The notes under the pieces are model-generated. The model searched no databases. It was not told the DNA's origin and saw only the letters and a program-made list of their open reading frames with translations. A stretch of 64,000 nt of DNA from a virus, in the IMG/VR virus record IMGVR_UViG_3300008110_000040, positions 1 to 64,000 of that record. One strand, given 5' to 3'. Below, one piece after another: positions 35,824 to 45,764 of the stretch; within the stretch, counting starts at the first letter, position 1, and each line of letters starts with the position of its first letter. The translations under genes were made by a program, and so were the position numbers.

Positions 35824-36915
35824 ATGGCCAAAAAAGACAGTTTAACGACTGCTATATCAGACGGTTTGAAAAAGCCGTTTGATATAGAGGCGTTTAAAAA
35901 ATCAAAATACTTAGATCAATCATCTAAGTTCAAAAAACAAAGATGGATTCCATTTTCACCAGCAGTTAAAGATGCTCTTTCTATTCCTGGTGTTCCTATG
36001 GGGCATGTTTATATAGCTCGTGGAGGATCAGATACAGGAAAAACTACATTATTGATTGAGACAGCTGTAGCAGCTCAAAAAATGGGAATATTACCTGTAT
36101 TCATTATTACTGAGATGAAATGGGATTTTTCTCATGCTAAAATGATGGGATTAGAATTAGAGGAAGTAGTAGATGAAGAAACAGGTGAGGTAAACTACAA
36201 AGGATTTTTCTTATATGTAGATAGAGCATCATTAAATACAATTGAAGATGTAGCTGGATTTATTGCTGACATTCTAAACGAGCAAAAACAAGGAAAATTA
36301 CCATATGATTTATTATTCTTATGGGACTCAGTTGGTTCTATTCCCTGTGAAATGAGTGTTAAGCAAGGTAATAACAATCCTATGTGGAACGCAGGTGCCA
36401 TGGCAACTCAATTTGGTAATTTTATTAACCAACAGTTTCCTCTATCACGTAAAGAGAATTATCCATACACTAATACATTCTTTGTTATTAATAAAACAGG
36501 GGTACAACCTGCTTTAACACCAATGAGCCAACCTAAAATGACTAACAAAGGAGGTAATGCTATGTATTGGGATGCTACAATTGTTACTACATTTGGTAAC
36601 GTAACTAATAGTGGTACATCTAAGATATTTGCCCAACATAAGGGTAAAAAAGTAGAGTTTGCTAAACGTACTAAAATAGCAATTGATAAAATCCATGCTG
36701 ATTGTGGTATTGCAACTTCCACTACAGTAATTGTAACTCCTCATGGTTTTATCCCTGATACTAAAGAGGCAGAAAAAGAATATAAAAGACTTCATGCTCA
36801 CGAATGGTTTGGTGAAAAAGTAGATATTGAAAAACTTCAAATAATTGAAGATAGCTCAGAATGGGAAGAAAGTAGTAGAATATCACCAATGATCGAAGTA
36901 GACAATGAAGAATAA
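35824..36915 (+). CDS. uvsX: Recombinase UvsX (RecA family)
   Basis: A 363-residue RecA-fold ATPase. Walker A is GGSDTGKTT (about residues 67-75). Walker B is LLFLWDSVGSIP (about 164-175). Then come the DNA-binding loop region with WNAGAMATQFGNFINQQF and VINKTGVQP. T4 UvsX is 391 residues. It drives strand exchange and recombination-dependent replication. It lies between gp32-like and the FEN gene; its 3' end overlaps the next gene by 11 bases. Confidence 0.92.
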   Translation: MAKKDSLTTAISDGLKKPFDIEAFKKSKYLDQSSKFKKQRWIPFSPAVKDALSIPGVPMGHVYIARGGSDTGKTTLLIETAVAAQKMGILPVFIITEMKWDFSHAKMMGLELEEVVDEETGEVNYKGFFLYVDRASLNTIEDVAGFIADILNEQKQGKLPYDLLFLWDSVGSIPCEMSVKQGNNNPMWNAGAMATQFGNFINQQFPLSRKENYPYTNTFFVINKTGVQPALTPMSQPKMTNKGGNAMYWDATIVTTFGNVTNSGTSKIFAQHKGKKVEFAKRTKIAIDKIHADCGIATSTTVIVTPHGFIPDTKEAEKEYKRLHAHEWFGEKVDIEKLQIIEDSSEWEESSRISPMIEVDNEE

Positions 36916-37927
36916 GTATGCTCAACTTTTAGCAAATATAAACAATAATCCTCGTAATGCTCAAGATTCAATTTTAATAATTGATGGTTTAAATACTTTC
37001 TTGAGAAGTTTTACAATGATAAACCACATAAATCCAGACGGAGCCCACATAGGTGGGCTCACTGGGTTTTTAAAATCATTGGGTTATGCTATTAAAACGA
37101 TAGATCCTACTAAGGTAATTATCGTATTTGATGGAATAGGAGGTTCTAACAACAAACGTAACTTATACCCTGAATATAAGGCTAATAGAAATAAAAGTCG
37201 TATGACTAATTATTCTATATTTAGTAGTAAGGAAGAAGAAACTGAAGCTATAACAAACCAGGTTAGTAGATTAATACAGTATCTTAAATGTTTACCTGTT
37301 ACTATAATTTGTATAGATGGTATTGAGGCCGACGATGTTATTGGTTATCTCGCGGTAAAATTCGAGAATTTCGCGCTAACTAAGGAAGTCACCATCATGT
37401 CTGCTGACAAAGATTTCTTACAATTAACAAGCGATAAAACACGAGTTTATTCGCCTATTAAAAAGAAAATATACAAACCTGAAGATGTAAAGGCTGAATA
37501 TGATATTAACCATTTGAATTTTATTAATTATAAAATATTAATGGGAGATACATCAGATAATCTACCAGGTGTACCTGGTTTGGGCCCTAAAAAGTTACTT
37601 AAATTATTTCCTATTTTAAATGAAAACAGAAAAGTTAGTTTACAGGAAATTATAGAATACTCAGCAAACAGAGTTAATGAACATGCTTTATATTCATCTG
37701 TTGTAGAAAGATCTTATCAGTTAGATATAAATAGACAACTAATGGATTTACATACTGTTCCATTATCTGATGAAAATAAAAAAGAAATACAACAAAATTT
37801 TAATAACCAGTATTCATTAAATAAACATGTTTTTATGCAAATGTATTTGGCAGATCATTTAGGAGAAAGTATACCTAATGTATCAAATTGGCTTAATCAA
37901 GTTTTTGGAGGGTTAGAAAATTTTTAG
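36905..37927 (+). CDS. 5'-3' exonuclease / RNase H (FEN family)
   Basis: A 340-residue PIN/FEN-fold nuclease, similar in layout to T4 Rnh. Acidic metal-binding positions include IIDGLNTF (D near 26), IIVFDGIGGSNNKR (D near 78), DGIEADDVIGYLA (D143 region), and MSADKDFLQL. The H3TH motif GDTSDNLPGVPGLGPKKLL (about 217-236) binds DNA. It removes RNA primers at the fork. Not fused to a polymerase; the family-A-like polymerase is 3 kb upstream. Confidence 0.9.
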   Translation: MKNKYAQLLANINNNPRNAQDSILIIDGLNTFLRSFTMINHINPDGAHIGGLTGFLKSLGYAIKTIDPTKVIIVFDGIGGSNNKRNLYPEYKANRNKSRMTNYSIFSSKEEETEAITNQVSRLIQYLKCLPVTIICIDGIEADDVIGYLAVKFENFALTKEVTIMSADKDFLQLTSDKTRVYSPIKKKIYKPEDVKAEYDINHLNFINYKILMGDTSDNLPGVPGLGPKKLLKLFPILNENRKVSLQEIIEYSANRVNEHALYSSVVERSYQLDINRQLMDLHTVPLSDENKKEIQQNFNNQYSLNKHVFMQMYLADHLGESIPNVSNWLNQVFGGLENF

Positions 37928-37944
37928 TAAATTTATAAAAGGTT

Positions 37945-39327
37945 ATGGCAACATTAAACAAATTAAATAATTACGGAAACGTATTTCAAGTTAAAGTATT
38001 AGGAGCATTATTAACACAACGAGATTTTTTACTTAACATATCAGATTCATTAGATAGTGAGTATTTTGAGAATCCCTCTCATAAATGGGTTGTTGATTAT
38101 GTTATTAAATATTTTGAACAATATCATACTTATCCAACTGCTGAAACATTATCAATTGAGATAAAAAAGATAGATAATGAAGTATTAAGAATATCACTAG
38201 TTGAAGCAATTCGTGAAGCTTATAGATTAGCAGATGCTAGTGATTTGGAATGGGTTGAGAGAGAATTTTCTGATTTCTGTCAAAACCAACAGATGAAAAA
38301 AGCAATTATGACATCTGTTGATTTATTGAATCTAGGTGATTATGATGGTATTAAACAACTAATTAATCGTGCTTTAAAAGCAGGTGAAGATAAAAATATA
38401 GGACATCTTTATGAAGCCGATGTTGAGTCTCGATACAGAGATGATGATAGAAGAGCAATACCATTCCCTTGGCCTGTGTTTAACGACTTAACACAAGGTG
38501 GTTACGGTAAAGGTGATTTAGTACTATTATTCGGTAATCCAGGTGGTGGTAAGTCTTGGGGTGTTATAGCAATGGGAGCTTATGCTGCTGCTTTAGGATA
38601 TAACGTAGTACATTACACACTAGAATTATCTGAAGGGTATGTAGGAAAAAGATATGATGCTGTATTCTCAGGTATTGATGTAGATAAATTAAAAGATCAT
38701 CGTGATAAAGTTCAAGAAGCTGTAGAAAGAGTAAAAGGTAAAATAGTGATCAAAGAATATTCTCCTAAACGAGCATCATTGGATACTATTGAATCCCATA
38801 TACAACAATTAAAACATCAAAATGAATTTGAACCTGATTTAATTATTATTGACTATATTGATTTATTACGCACTAAAGGAAGAAAAGAACGTAAAGATGA
38901 AATTGATGATGTTTATACTGAAGTAAAAGGATTAGCTAAAGAATTAGGAATACCTATTGTATCTCCTTCACAAGCTAATAGAACAGGTGCCGATAAACCT
39001 ATTCTACAAGGAGAAAACGCAGCTGGTTCATATGATAAAATTATGATTGGTGATATTATTATATCTCTAGCACGAGGTAGAAAAGATAAAGTTAACGGAA
39101 CGGGTAATTGGCATTTTATCAAAAATAGATACGGAGCAGACGGATTAACTTTTGGTTCTAAGATCAATACGTCTACCGGATATATAGATATATACGATCA
39201 ACCGTTAGATGACGATGATACACCGGAACTAAAAGGTAAAAACAAAGCAGTAAATTCGTTCTCAGAAGTGGGGACAGAAGATAAACAAATTTTACGAAGC
39301 AAATTCCTTTCTTACAAGGAAGAATGA
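37945..39327 (+). CDS. gp41: Replicative DNA helicase (DnaB/gp41-like)
   Basis: A 460-residue DnaB-family hexameric helicase. N-terminal ~130 residues are helical. The RecA-like core has Walker A GNPGGGKSW (about residue 198), a strand HYTLELSEGYVGKRYDA, Walker B DLIIIDYIDLLR, IVSPSQANR (the H3-like element), and DIIISLARGRKDK. T4 gp41 is 475 residues. No primase gene is visible in this window. It starts in a GGTT-ATG context. Confidence 0.9.
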   Translation: MATLNKLNNYGNVFQVKVLGALLTQRDFLLNISDSLDSEYFENPSHKWVVDYVIKYFEQYHTYPTAETLSIEIKKIDNEVLRISLVEAIREAYRLADASDLEWVEREFSDFCQNQQMKKAIMTSVDLLNLGDYDGIKQLINRALKAGEDKNIGHLYEADVESRYRDDDRRAIPFPWPVFNDLTQGGYGKGDLVLLFGNPGGGKSWGVIAMGAYAAALGYNVVHYTLELSEGYVGKRYDAVFSGIDVDKLKDHRDKVQEAVERVKGKIVIKEYSPKRASLDTIESHIQQLKHQNEFEPDLIIIDYIDLLRTKGRKERKDEIDDVYTEVKGLAKELGIPIVSPSQANRTGADKPILQGENAAGSYDKIMIGDIIISLARGRKDKVNGTGNWHFIKNRYGADGLTFGSKINTSTGYIDIYDQPLDDDDTPELKGKNKAVNSFSEVGTEDKQILRSKFLSYKEE

Positions 39328-39335
39328 TATTTATA
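39327..39335 (+). promoter_or_regulatory. ATATTTATA box
   Basis: A copy of the box overlapping the helicase stop codon, 20 bases before the next gene. Confidence 0.45.
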
Positions 39336-39355
39336 AACCCAAAAACAACAACTAC

Positions 39356-39844
39356 ATGAAATCATATAAATTAAAAGATATAATTTTAGAAGAAATAAAA
39401 CAGAATAAAGGTAATGGTGATTTTTCATGGGTTACTTTAAGGGAAAATGAGTTATTAACTGAATTTAATTATAATATAGAAGATACATATCCTATTACTA
39501 ATGAACTTCCTTTTAATATTGAATTTAAAGATGAAAAGGGAAGATTAAACATTACTAAAGGAAAATTAAATAATAACTACATTGAAATAAAGTTATATTG
39601 GGTAGATAATTATGGGAAATTAAGAATGGATACTCCTGAAGGTATCCTACCAAAAACAATGAATACTCATATGTTTAATATATTAAATAAGTTTTTACCC
39701 AATTACGACCAGTTTCTAATTAGACCTAATGATCCTATAAGATTTAGATTATTCCATTTATTATTGAATAAATACATTGACAAAAGTATATGGGAAGTAA
39801 TCTCATATGAGGATGAACAAAAAATATTAATACATAAATTATGA
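39356..39844 (+). CDS. Protein with capsid-targeting-like leader
   Basis: A 162-residue protein starting MKSYKLKDIILEEIKQ. This is the closest leader to T4 IPIII (MKTYQEFIAE) in form; candidate cut after ILE or LEE. The body has a beta-rich middle (NIEFKDEKGRLNITKGKLNN) and a helical end. It lies between the helicase and thioredoxin genes and overlaps the next start by 4 bases. Function unknown. Confidence 0.55.
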   Translation: MKSYKLKDIILEEIKQNKGNGDFSWVTLRENELLTEFNYNIEDTYPITNELPFNIEFKDEKGRLNITKGKLNNNYIEIKLYWVDNYGKLRMDTPEGILPKTMNTHMFNILNKFLPNYDQFLIRPNDPIRFRLFHLLLNKYIDKSIWEVISYEDEQKILIHKL

Positions 39845-40101
39845 TTATAGTTAAACGTTATACAGCAACATGGTGCGGACCATGTAAGGCCCTTGCTCCC
39901 ATTATGAGTGAGATACAGACAGAAATAAATGATGTTAGTTTTATTACAATAGATGTAGATCAAAACAGAGAAGCAGCTATGCAAGACAATGTGTCATCAG
40001 TACCTACTGTTATAGTAACAAAAAATGGCCAAGAAATGCACCGATTTACTGGTGTAAAACCTAAAAATGTTATATTAAATATTATAAACCAATTTAAATA
40101 A
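39841..40101 (+). CDS. Thioredoxin
   Basis: An 86-residue thioredoxin-fold protein with the WCGPC active site (residues 11-15), DVDQNREAAMQ, the cis-proline SVPTVIV (about 58-64) and a C-terminal GVKPKN. Shorter than cellular Trx (~105). It precedes ribonucleotide reductase by 8 bases and is the likely electron donor for it. High confidence for fold, good for role. Confidence 0.88.
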   Translation: MIIVKRYTATWCGPCKALAPIMSEIQTEINDVSFITIDVDQNREAAMQDNVSSVPTVIVTKNGQEMHRFTGVKPKNVILNIINQFK

Positions 40102-40109
40102 AAACAAAC

Positions 40110-41963
40110 ATGAATATTGAACAAAGTATCTTAAGTGACATTACTGTCTACATGAAATATGCTAAATTCGTCCCTGAATTAAACAGAAGAGAGACGTGGA
40201 CCGAATTAGTAGATAGAAATAAAGGGATGCATTTAAAAAGATTCCCTCATCTAGCAAACGAAATTGAAGAAGCATACAAATTTGTATATGATAAAAAAGT
40301 ATTACCATCAATGCGTTCAATGCAGTTTGCAGGTAAACCAATTGAAATAAATAATGCTCGAGTATTTAATTGCTCATATCTACCTATTGATGATATGGCT
40401 TCTTTCTCTGAAATAATGTTTTTATTATTATCAGGATGTGGTGTTGGATACTCAGTACAACAACATCATATTGAAAAATTACCTGAAGTAAGAAAACCGT
40501 TAAAATCAAAAAGATATTTAGTAGGTGATTCAATTGAAGGATGGGCAGATGCAGTTAAAGTATTAATGAAAGCCTACTTACGTGGAGGACCAGCACCTGT
40601 ATTTGACTTTAGAGATATTCGTCCAAAAGGAGCTCAATTGATTACTGTGGGTGGTAAAGCCCCAGGCCCTGAGCCTTTAAAAATAGCATTAGCTCACGTT
40701 GAAGCTATTTTAAGTAGCAAACAAGACGGAGAAAAATTAACATCGTTAGAATGTCATGATATTATTTGCCATTTAGCAGACGCAGTATTATCAGGGGGTA
40801 TTCGTAGAGCAGCATTAATTGCTTTATTCAATTTAGATGATGAAAACATGTTGACATGTAAGTTCGGAAACTGGTGGGAACAAAATCCACAGCGTGGTAG
40901 AGCAAACAACACAGCAGTATTGATTAAATCTAAAATTGAAAAAGACACATTCTTAGATTTATGGAAGAAAATTGAATTAAGTAATTCTGGAGAACCAGGA
41001 TTTATTTTTTCAAATGATAAAGATGCTGGTACTAACCCATGCGCTGAAATCAACTTAAAACCGAATCAATTTTGCAATCTTTGTGAAGTCAACGCCTCAA
41101 CCATCGAATCACAAGAAGATTTAAATTCTCGCGTTAAAGCAGCAGCTTTCATAGGAACTCTACAAGCGTCTTATACAGACTTCCATTACCTAAGAGATAT
41201 TTGGAAGAAAACAACTGAAAAAGAAGCATTATTAGGTATAGGTATGACAGGTATTGCATCAGGAGCAGTATTAAACTACAGCTTAAAAGAAGCAGCTAAA
41301 GTTGCTACTGAAGAAAATGCTCGTGTAGCTGAAATATTAGGAATTAATAAAGCAGCTCGTGTAACTTGTGTTAAACCAAGTGGTACTACATCATTAGTAT
41401 TAGGCACATCAAGTGGTATTCACGCATGGCATGATGATTTCTATTTAAGAAGAATTCGTATTGGTAAAAATGAAGCATTATATACTCATTTAGCAATTCA
41501 TCACCCTGAATTATTAGAGGATGATTTCTTCAAACCACATATTCAAGCTATAGTAACCATTCCTCAGAAAGCACCTGATAATGCTATTACACGCCCTAAA
41601 GAAACAGCTATTGAGTTATTAGAGCGTATTAAGAAATTCAATAAAGAATGGATTAAACCAGGTCATAGAAAAGGATCTAATATGCATAATGTGTCAGCCA
41701 CTGTTAATATTAAGCAAGATGAGTGGGGAACTGTAGGTGAATGGTTATGGGATAATAAAGAATACTTCACTGCATTATCATTCTTACCTGAAGATTTAGG
41801 AACATATACTCAAGCACCATTTGAAACAATAACAGAAGCTGAATTCAATGAGCGTGTTGGTCATTTACATAACTTAGATTTATCTAAAGTAATTGAAATG
41901 GATGATATGACCGCTTTAATGGATCAAGCAGCTTGCGCTGGTGGAGCATGCGAGATAGTTTAA
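40110..41963 (+). CDS. Ribonucleotide reductase, class II (B12-dependent)
   Basis: A 617-residue reductase. LLLSGCGVGYSVQ (about 108-120), NPCAEINLKPNQFCNLCEVN (about 310-330), and CVKPSGTTSLVLGTSSGIHAWHDDFYLRRI (about 420-450) fit the adenosylcobalamin-type RNR of the monomeric, triphosphate-reducing form, with C-terminal redox pair CAGGACE. No small (R2) subunit is found in the window, consistent with class II. It makes dNTPs for phage replication, with the neighbouring thioredoxin. It depends on host cobalamin. The sub-type is inferred by eye. Confidence 0.8.
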   Translation: MNIEQSILSDITVYMKYAKFVPELNRRETWTELVDRNKGMHLKRFPHLANEIEEAYKFVYDKKVLPSMRSMQFAGKPIEINNARVFNCSYLPIDDMASFSEIMFLLLSGCGVGYSVQQHHIEKLPEVRKPLKSKRYLVGDSIEGWADAVKVLMKAYLRGGPAPVFDFRDIRPKGAQLITVGGKAPGPEPLKIALAHVEAILSSKQDGEKLTSLECHDIICHLADAVLSGGIRRAALIALFNLDDENMLTCKFGNWWEQNPQRGRANNTAVLIKSKIEKDTFLDLWKKIELSNSGEPGFIFSNDKDAGTNPCAEINLKPNQFCNLCEVNASTIESQEDLNSRVKAAAFIGTLQASYTDFHYLRDIWKKTTEKEALLGIGMTGIASGAVLNYSLKEAAKVATEENARVAEILGINKAARVTCVKPSGTTSLVLGTSSGIHAWHDDFYLRRIRIGKNEALYTHLAIHHPELLEDDFFKPHIQAIVTIPQKAPDNAITRPKETAIELLERIKKFNKEWIKPGHRKGSNMHNVSATVNIKQDEWGTVGEWLWDNKEYFTALSFLPEDLGTYTQAPFETITEAEFNERVGHLHNLDLSKVIEMDDMTALMDQAACAGGACEIV

Positions 41964-42265
41964 AAGAATATATAGATTATTACGTAGAAGGAGATAGGGT
42001 GGTATTTACCGCCCTATTTCATTCAAAACGAGGATTTTGCTGCGGGAATAAATGCAAACATTGTCCTTATATACCAAAATATATTAAAAATACTACTACT
42101 ATGGATATAGAAATGTTAAAAGTCTTAAAAGAACAAGCAGAATTTTTAGAAAAAAATCAAGATAGTCTTCCATCTGCTGAAAAAATAGAGAAAGCTATGG
42201 ATCTATATAACAAGATAAATGAATTAATATCCAATATAGATATTAAAGAAATTGAGCAAGAATAG
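41948..42265 (+). CDS. Cysteine-rich DUF5522-like protein with coiled tail
   Basis: A 105-residue protein, ATG at 41948 overlapping the reductase 3' end by 16 bases. Residues 1-45 carry YYVEGDRVVFTALFHSKRG and FCCGNKCKHCPY, the core of a small Cys-rich family (DUF5522) common in Bacteroidota genomes. Residues ~52-105 are a coiled coil and could be a separate protein from the ATG at 42101. The family is a pointer to host phylum. Confidence 0.6.
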   Translation: MRDSLKEYIDYYVEGDRVVFTALFHSKRGFCCGNKCKHCPYIPKYIKNTTTMDIEMLKVLKEQAEFLEKNQDSLPSAEKIEKAMDLYNKINELISNIDIKEIEQE

Positions 42266-42275
42266 TATATTTTTT

Positions 42276-42284
42276 AATATTTAT
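42276..42284 (+). promoter_or_regulatory. AATATTTAT box
   Basis: A copy of the box 19 bases before the fibre gene at 42304. Confidence 0.5.
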
Positions 42285-42303
42285 TGGTAAATTAAATAAT
42301 AAT

Positions 42304-44838
42304 ATGCCAATAATATATAGGTTAGCTAAAGGATCTCCACTAACTCATGCGGAATTAGATGGAAATTTTCAATTTCTTACTGGATCTATTAATAATATAT
42401 CAGGATCTTATGCAACTACTAGTTCAAACACATTCATTGGTGATCAAGTAATACAAGGTAACTTATCTGTATTTGGTACAGCTTCGTTTACTTATACTAC
42501 TTCATCTATTACAACAATAAGTGCATCAACTTTTGCTGTATCTATATCAAGTCCAGTAATACGTTATGGTTTTTATGAAGTTTTAGATTCAGGAGCATCT
42601 TTATCAACTTCTTCACTTGCTTGGGATTCTGCTAACAAATATTGGGTATATAGAAATGTTACAGGTTCTGCTACTAGTAGTGCTATATTATTAACTGGCC
42701 CTGTAAGTACAGGAGGTTTAGGAACAGAAGTAGCTATTCCACAATATAGAATTCCTATGTCTAATGGGAACCAATCATTAGTAAGTTCTAATATATACAC
42801 TAGTGGTTCTCTTAATATCATAACAGGATCAACACGTATACTTCCATTTGTAGAATCACCAATCCCTACTTTAGGTACAGGTTCAGGTGGTTTCTTTTTA
42901 GGTGGTGATAATGGAGCATATGGTTTATATATGGGTGTATCATCATCAGGTGTTACATGGATCCAATCTAATAGAAATGATGGATTAGCTGATGCTTATA
43001 ACATATCTATACAACCATTAACAGGAAATGTTAATATAGGTAAAATTAATACTTTAAATTTAGGACCCAAATTAGATATATCTGGTAGTACAGTTATAAC
43101 AGGCTCACTAAATGTGACTCAAGGTATCACTAGTTCATTACTAGGCACATCATCATATGCTTCTTTTGCTTTAACAGCATCTCATGCTACTAATGTTCCT
43201 GCAACAGCTTCATATACTTTACAAGCACTGTCGGCATCATTTGCTAATAACAGCACATCTGCCTCATTTGCTACTAATAGTGTATCGGCTTCATTAGCAA
43301 CCAACAGTATATCGGCATCATTTGCTACTAATAGTACATCTGCATCATTTGCTATAAGTGCTTCACAAGCGGTATCAGCGTCTCGTGCTATAAGTTCTTC
43401 ATTCTCCTCTAATTCATTATTATTAAATAACATGGCCTCATCTGTATTTGCAACTACAGGTTCAAATACTTTTAGAGGTACTCAAAATATAACTGGGAGT
43501 GTTAATATTACTGGTTCATTAGTTGTATCTGGTTCTTCTACTTTAGTAAATATAGGTTTAGCTGAAATGACGGGTTCATTATTAATGAACACATTAGATG
43601 GTAGAAGATTATTTAGAGCTAGCTCTTCATTATCATCTTCAATCAGTAGCTCAAATGAATTAACAACAGCTAGTTTTAATGGAGTTATATCTTTAAATTC
43701 AAACTCAGGTGGAAATGTGTGGGATTCTAATTTTAATATTTATTACTCAGGTATTTCGGGAAGTAATGAAACTCAAGTTAGTCCTGTTTATACTGCTTCG
43801 TTTGATGGTAATGGATATAATAATTTCAGTATTGTAGTTAATTCTAGACCTCAGATAATTTTATCCCCAAGTGGTAGTATACAATCTTATAAAGTATACA
43901 TTTATAATTCAGGTAGTACCGGCACAGGATGGTATGTCCAATCAGGCTTATCTGGGGATACTTTACAAAATGGAATAGATATATTATTATCAGGTCATAC
44001 AAATAATAGTTTTGGAAATGATTTAATAAATGCAGGTTTTATTTCAGGAGTATCGGATCCAACAGGTAACACTAATACTGTAACTTATGTTTCTCAATCA
44101 TTATTAACGTTTACCTCTTCATTAGTTGAAATAAACGCTCCAACTATTACAATGACTGGTTCAATCATTGTAAGTGGTTCTAAAACATTAACTGGTACTA
44201 TTAATAGTAATGGAACATTTGCTCAAACAGGTTCATTTATAGTAAGTGGATCAGCTACCTTTAATAACACAACATTCACAGTAACTGGTTCTCAATTCTT
44301 TACTGGTTCGTCAGTATCTGTTGGTAATCAAACAATAACAGGTTCATTAAGTTTAACTAGTAATGGAATCGGAACAGGATTATATATTAATGGTCAAAAA
44401 CAATTTAACTATATATCTCTTCTTCATACAGCAAGTATATTACCTACACAAAACGTGTCCGGTTCATTTATATATAGTACTACAGGATCTTCTAGTGGTA
44501 TATCTTTAGTTAGTGGTAGTAGAATAACATTTGCTAACACAGGTATATATAATATACAATTCTCAGCTCAAGTATTTACAGCAACTGGAGCAACAGTAGA
44601 TATATGGTTTAAACGAAATGGTACTAATATAGCTTTTTCGGGTACAAAAATAGGTCCAACCTCTAATAATCAGTATGTTGTAGCAGCATGGAATTTTGTA
44701 GATACATTTACTTCAGGTTCATATGTTGAAATTGCTTATCAAACAGATCAAACAAATACTCAATTCCAATATATAGCAGCAACAGGTAATGTACCAGCAA
44801 TTCCATCAATAATAGCAACAGTTACACAAGTAGCTTAA
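42304..44838 (+). CDS. Tail fibre with ASFATNS repeats and C1q-like tip
   Basis: An 844-residue fibre. The N-terminus has LTHAELDGNFQFL, a motif found at the start of many phage fibres and shared with the gene at 60497. Residues ~290-370 hold about ten repeats of the type SASFATNSTSASFA. The C-terminal ~130 residues (SLVSGSRITFANTGIYNIQFSAQV ... IWFKRNGTNIA) look like a C1q/TNF jelly roll, a plausible receptor-binding tip. It is separate from the main fibre block, between nucleotide and DNA-modification genes. Confidence 0.7.
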   Translation: MPIIYRLAKGSPLTHAELDGNFQFLTGSINNISGSYATTSSNTFIGDQVIQGNLSVFGTASFTYTTSSITTISASTFAVSISSPVIRYGFYEVLDSGASLSTSSLAWDSANKYWVYRNVTGSATSSAILLTGPVSTGGLGTEVAIPQYRIPMSNGNQSLVSSNIYTSGSLNIITGSTRILPFVESPIPTLGTGSGGFFLGGDNGAYGLYMGVSSSGVTWIQSNRNDGLADAYNISIQPLTGNVNIGKINTLNLGPKLDISGSTVITGSLNVTQGITSSLLGTSSYASFALTASHATNVPATASYTLQALSASFANNSTSASFATNSVSASLATNSISASFATNSTSASFAISASQAVSASRAISSSFSSNSLLLNNMASSVFATTGSNTFRGTQNITGSVNITGSLVVSGSSTLVNIGLAEMTGSLLMNTLDGRRLFRASSSLSSSISSSNELTTASFNGVISLNSNSGGNVWDSNFNIYYSGISGSNETQVSPVYTASFDGNGYNNFSIVVNSRPQIILSPSGSIQSYKVYIYNSGSTGTGWYVQSGLSGDTLQNGIDILLSGHTNNSFGNDLINAGFISGVSDPTGNTNTVTYVSQSLLTFTSSLVEINAPTITMTGSIIVSGSKTLTGTINSNGTFAQTGSFIVSGSATFNNTTFTVTGSQFFTGSSVSVGNQTITGSLSLTSNGIGTGLYINGQKQFNYISLLHTASILPTQNVSGSFIYSTTGSSSGISLVSGSRITFANTGIYNIQFSAQVFTATGATVDIWFKRNGTNIAFSGTKIGPTSNNQYVVAAWNFVDTFTSGSYVEIAYQTDQTNTQFQYIAATGNVPAIPSIIATVTQVA

Positions 44839-44863
44839 AAATAAGAACAAATATTAAAATAAA

Positions 44864-44895
44864 TTTGGCCTCTCACGAGGCCTTTTTTATCTTTA
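44864..44895 (+). promoter_or_regulatory. Bacteroidota-type promoter overlapping terminator
   Basis: TTTG at 44864-44867 and TATCTTTA at 44888-44895 with a 20-base spacer match TTTG / TAnnTTTG. The -33 element runs into the terminator stem and the T tract leads into the -7 box. Predicted start lies about 10 bases before the ATG at 44910. Confidence 0.6.
44867..44888 (+). terminator. Terminator after fibre gene
   Basis: A perfect 6-bp stem GGCCTC / GAGGCC with a TCAC loop and six T. Confidence 0.85.
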
Positions 44896-44909
44896 TAAAA
44901 AACAAAGTT

Positions 44910-45698
44910 ATGAAAATATCACATGAAGTACCACTCTCATTACTTGAGAAAAGTTTAATGTTTAATGACTACCAGTATGTATTACCTCATTTAATGGATA
45001 AATATAATGAGTATAAATTGTTCATGTTGAGATATAGAAACCAAGAAAACTCATTCATTATCATGGATAATGGTTTATTTGAGGGAGTAACTCATACAAC
45101 TGAGGATTTAATTGAAAAAATTAATTTAGTACAACCAGATATTTTTATAACACCAGATGATTGGAATAATCCACATTCTACGTATAAAAATGCGAAATAC
45201 TGGATGAATACTTTGAAGTCACAACTTCCATCAACTACAAAATTGATGGTTGTACTTCAAGGAAAAACAATAGAGGAAATAACTCATCTATATGATAAAT
45301 GTGTTGATTTAGGGTTTAAACATTTTGCATTTAATCATTCATCAGAAACATATCAACGTATGTTTAACCACCCAAATAAATTGGTTAATCAGATGATGGG
45401 TAGAATTGAGGTTGTAAATGAATTGAAAAAACAAGGTCATATTAATAATAACCATTATATTCATTTACTTGGAGCTTCACTACCACAAGAATTTGTTTAT
45501 TATAAAGGAATGAATTGGATCAATTCAGTTGATACATCTTCTCCTATTATAAATGGTGCTTTAGGTATTGTTTATGAAGAGTATGGTTTACTAAACAAAC
45601 CAACAAATAAAATTGAAGAGTTCTTTGAAGAAAATTTGGAGGGTCAAATAGGAAATATTACATTTAACATAAATAAGTTTAGAGAATACGCTTCGTAA
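44910..45698 (+). CDS. DpdA-like DNA 7-deazaguanine transglycosylase (TGT paralogue)
   Basis: A 262-residue TIM-barrel protein with the pattern of TGT/DpdA enzymes: FIIMDNGLFEG (D53, counterpart of the TGT DSGGF substrate Asp), FITPDDW, TTKLMVVLQGKT, HLLGASLPQEF, and INSVDTSSPIINGAL (D208, likely nucleophile, counterpart of the TGT FDCVxPTR Asp). It is shorter than tRNA TGTs (~370) and has no zinc Cys cluster. With FolE, QueD, QueE and QueC encoded downstream, it would insert a preQ0-type base into phage DNA. ATG at 44910 follows the Bacteroidota-type promoter. Confidence 0.72.
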   Translation: MKISHEVPLSLLEKSLMFNDYQYVLPHLMDKYNEYKLFMLRYRNQENSFIIMDNGLFEGVTHTTEDLIEKINLVQPDIFITPDDWNNPHSTYKNAKYWMNTLKSQLPSTTKLMVVLQGKTIEEITHLYDKCVDLGFKHFAFNHSSETYQRMFNHPNKLVNQMMGRIEVVNELKKQGHINNNHYIHLLGASLPQEFVYYKGMNWINSVDTSSPIINGALGIVYEEYGLLNKPTNKIEEFFEENLEGQIGNITFNINKFREYAS

Positions 45699-45727
45699 AA
45701 GAAAAATGCGTTTTCTATTCTTGTTAT

Positions 45728-45736
45728 ATATTTATA
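45728..45736 (+). promoter_or_regulatory. ATATTTATA box
   Basis: A copy of the box 28 bases before the tiny gene at 45765. Confidence 0.45.
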
Positions 45737-45764
45737 TCAAATAATAAACAAACTAATTTCAAAA

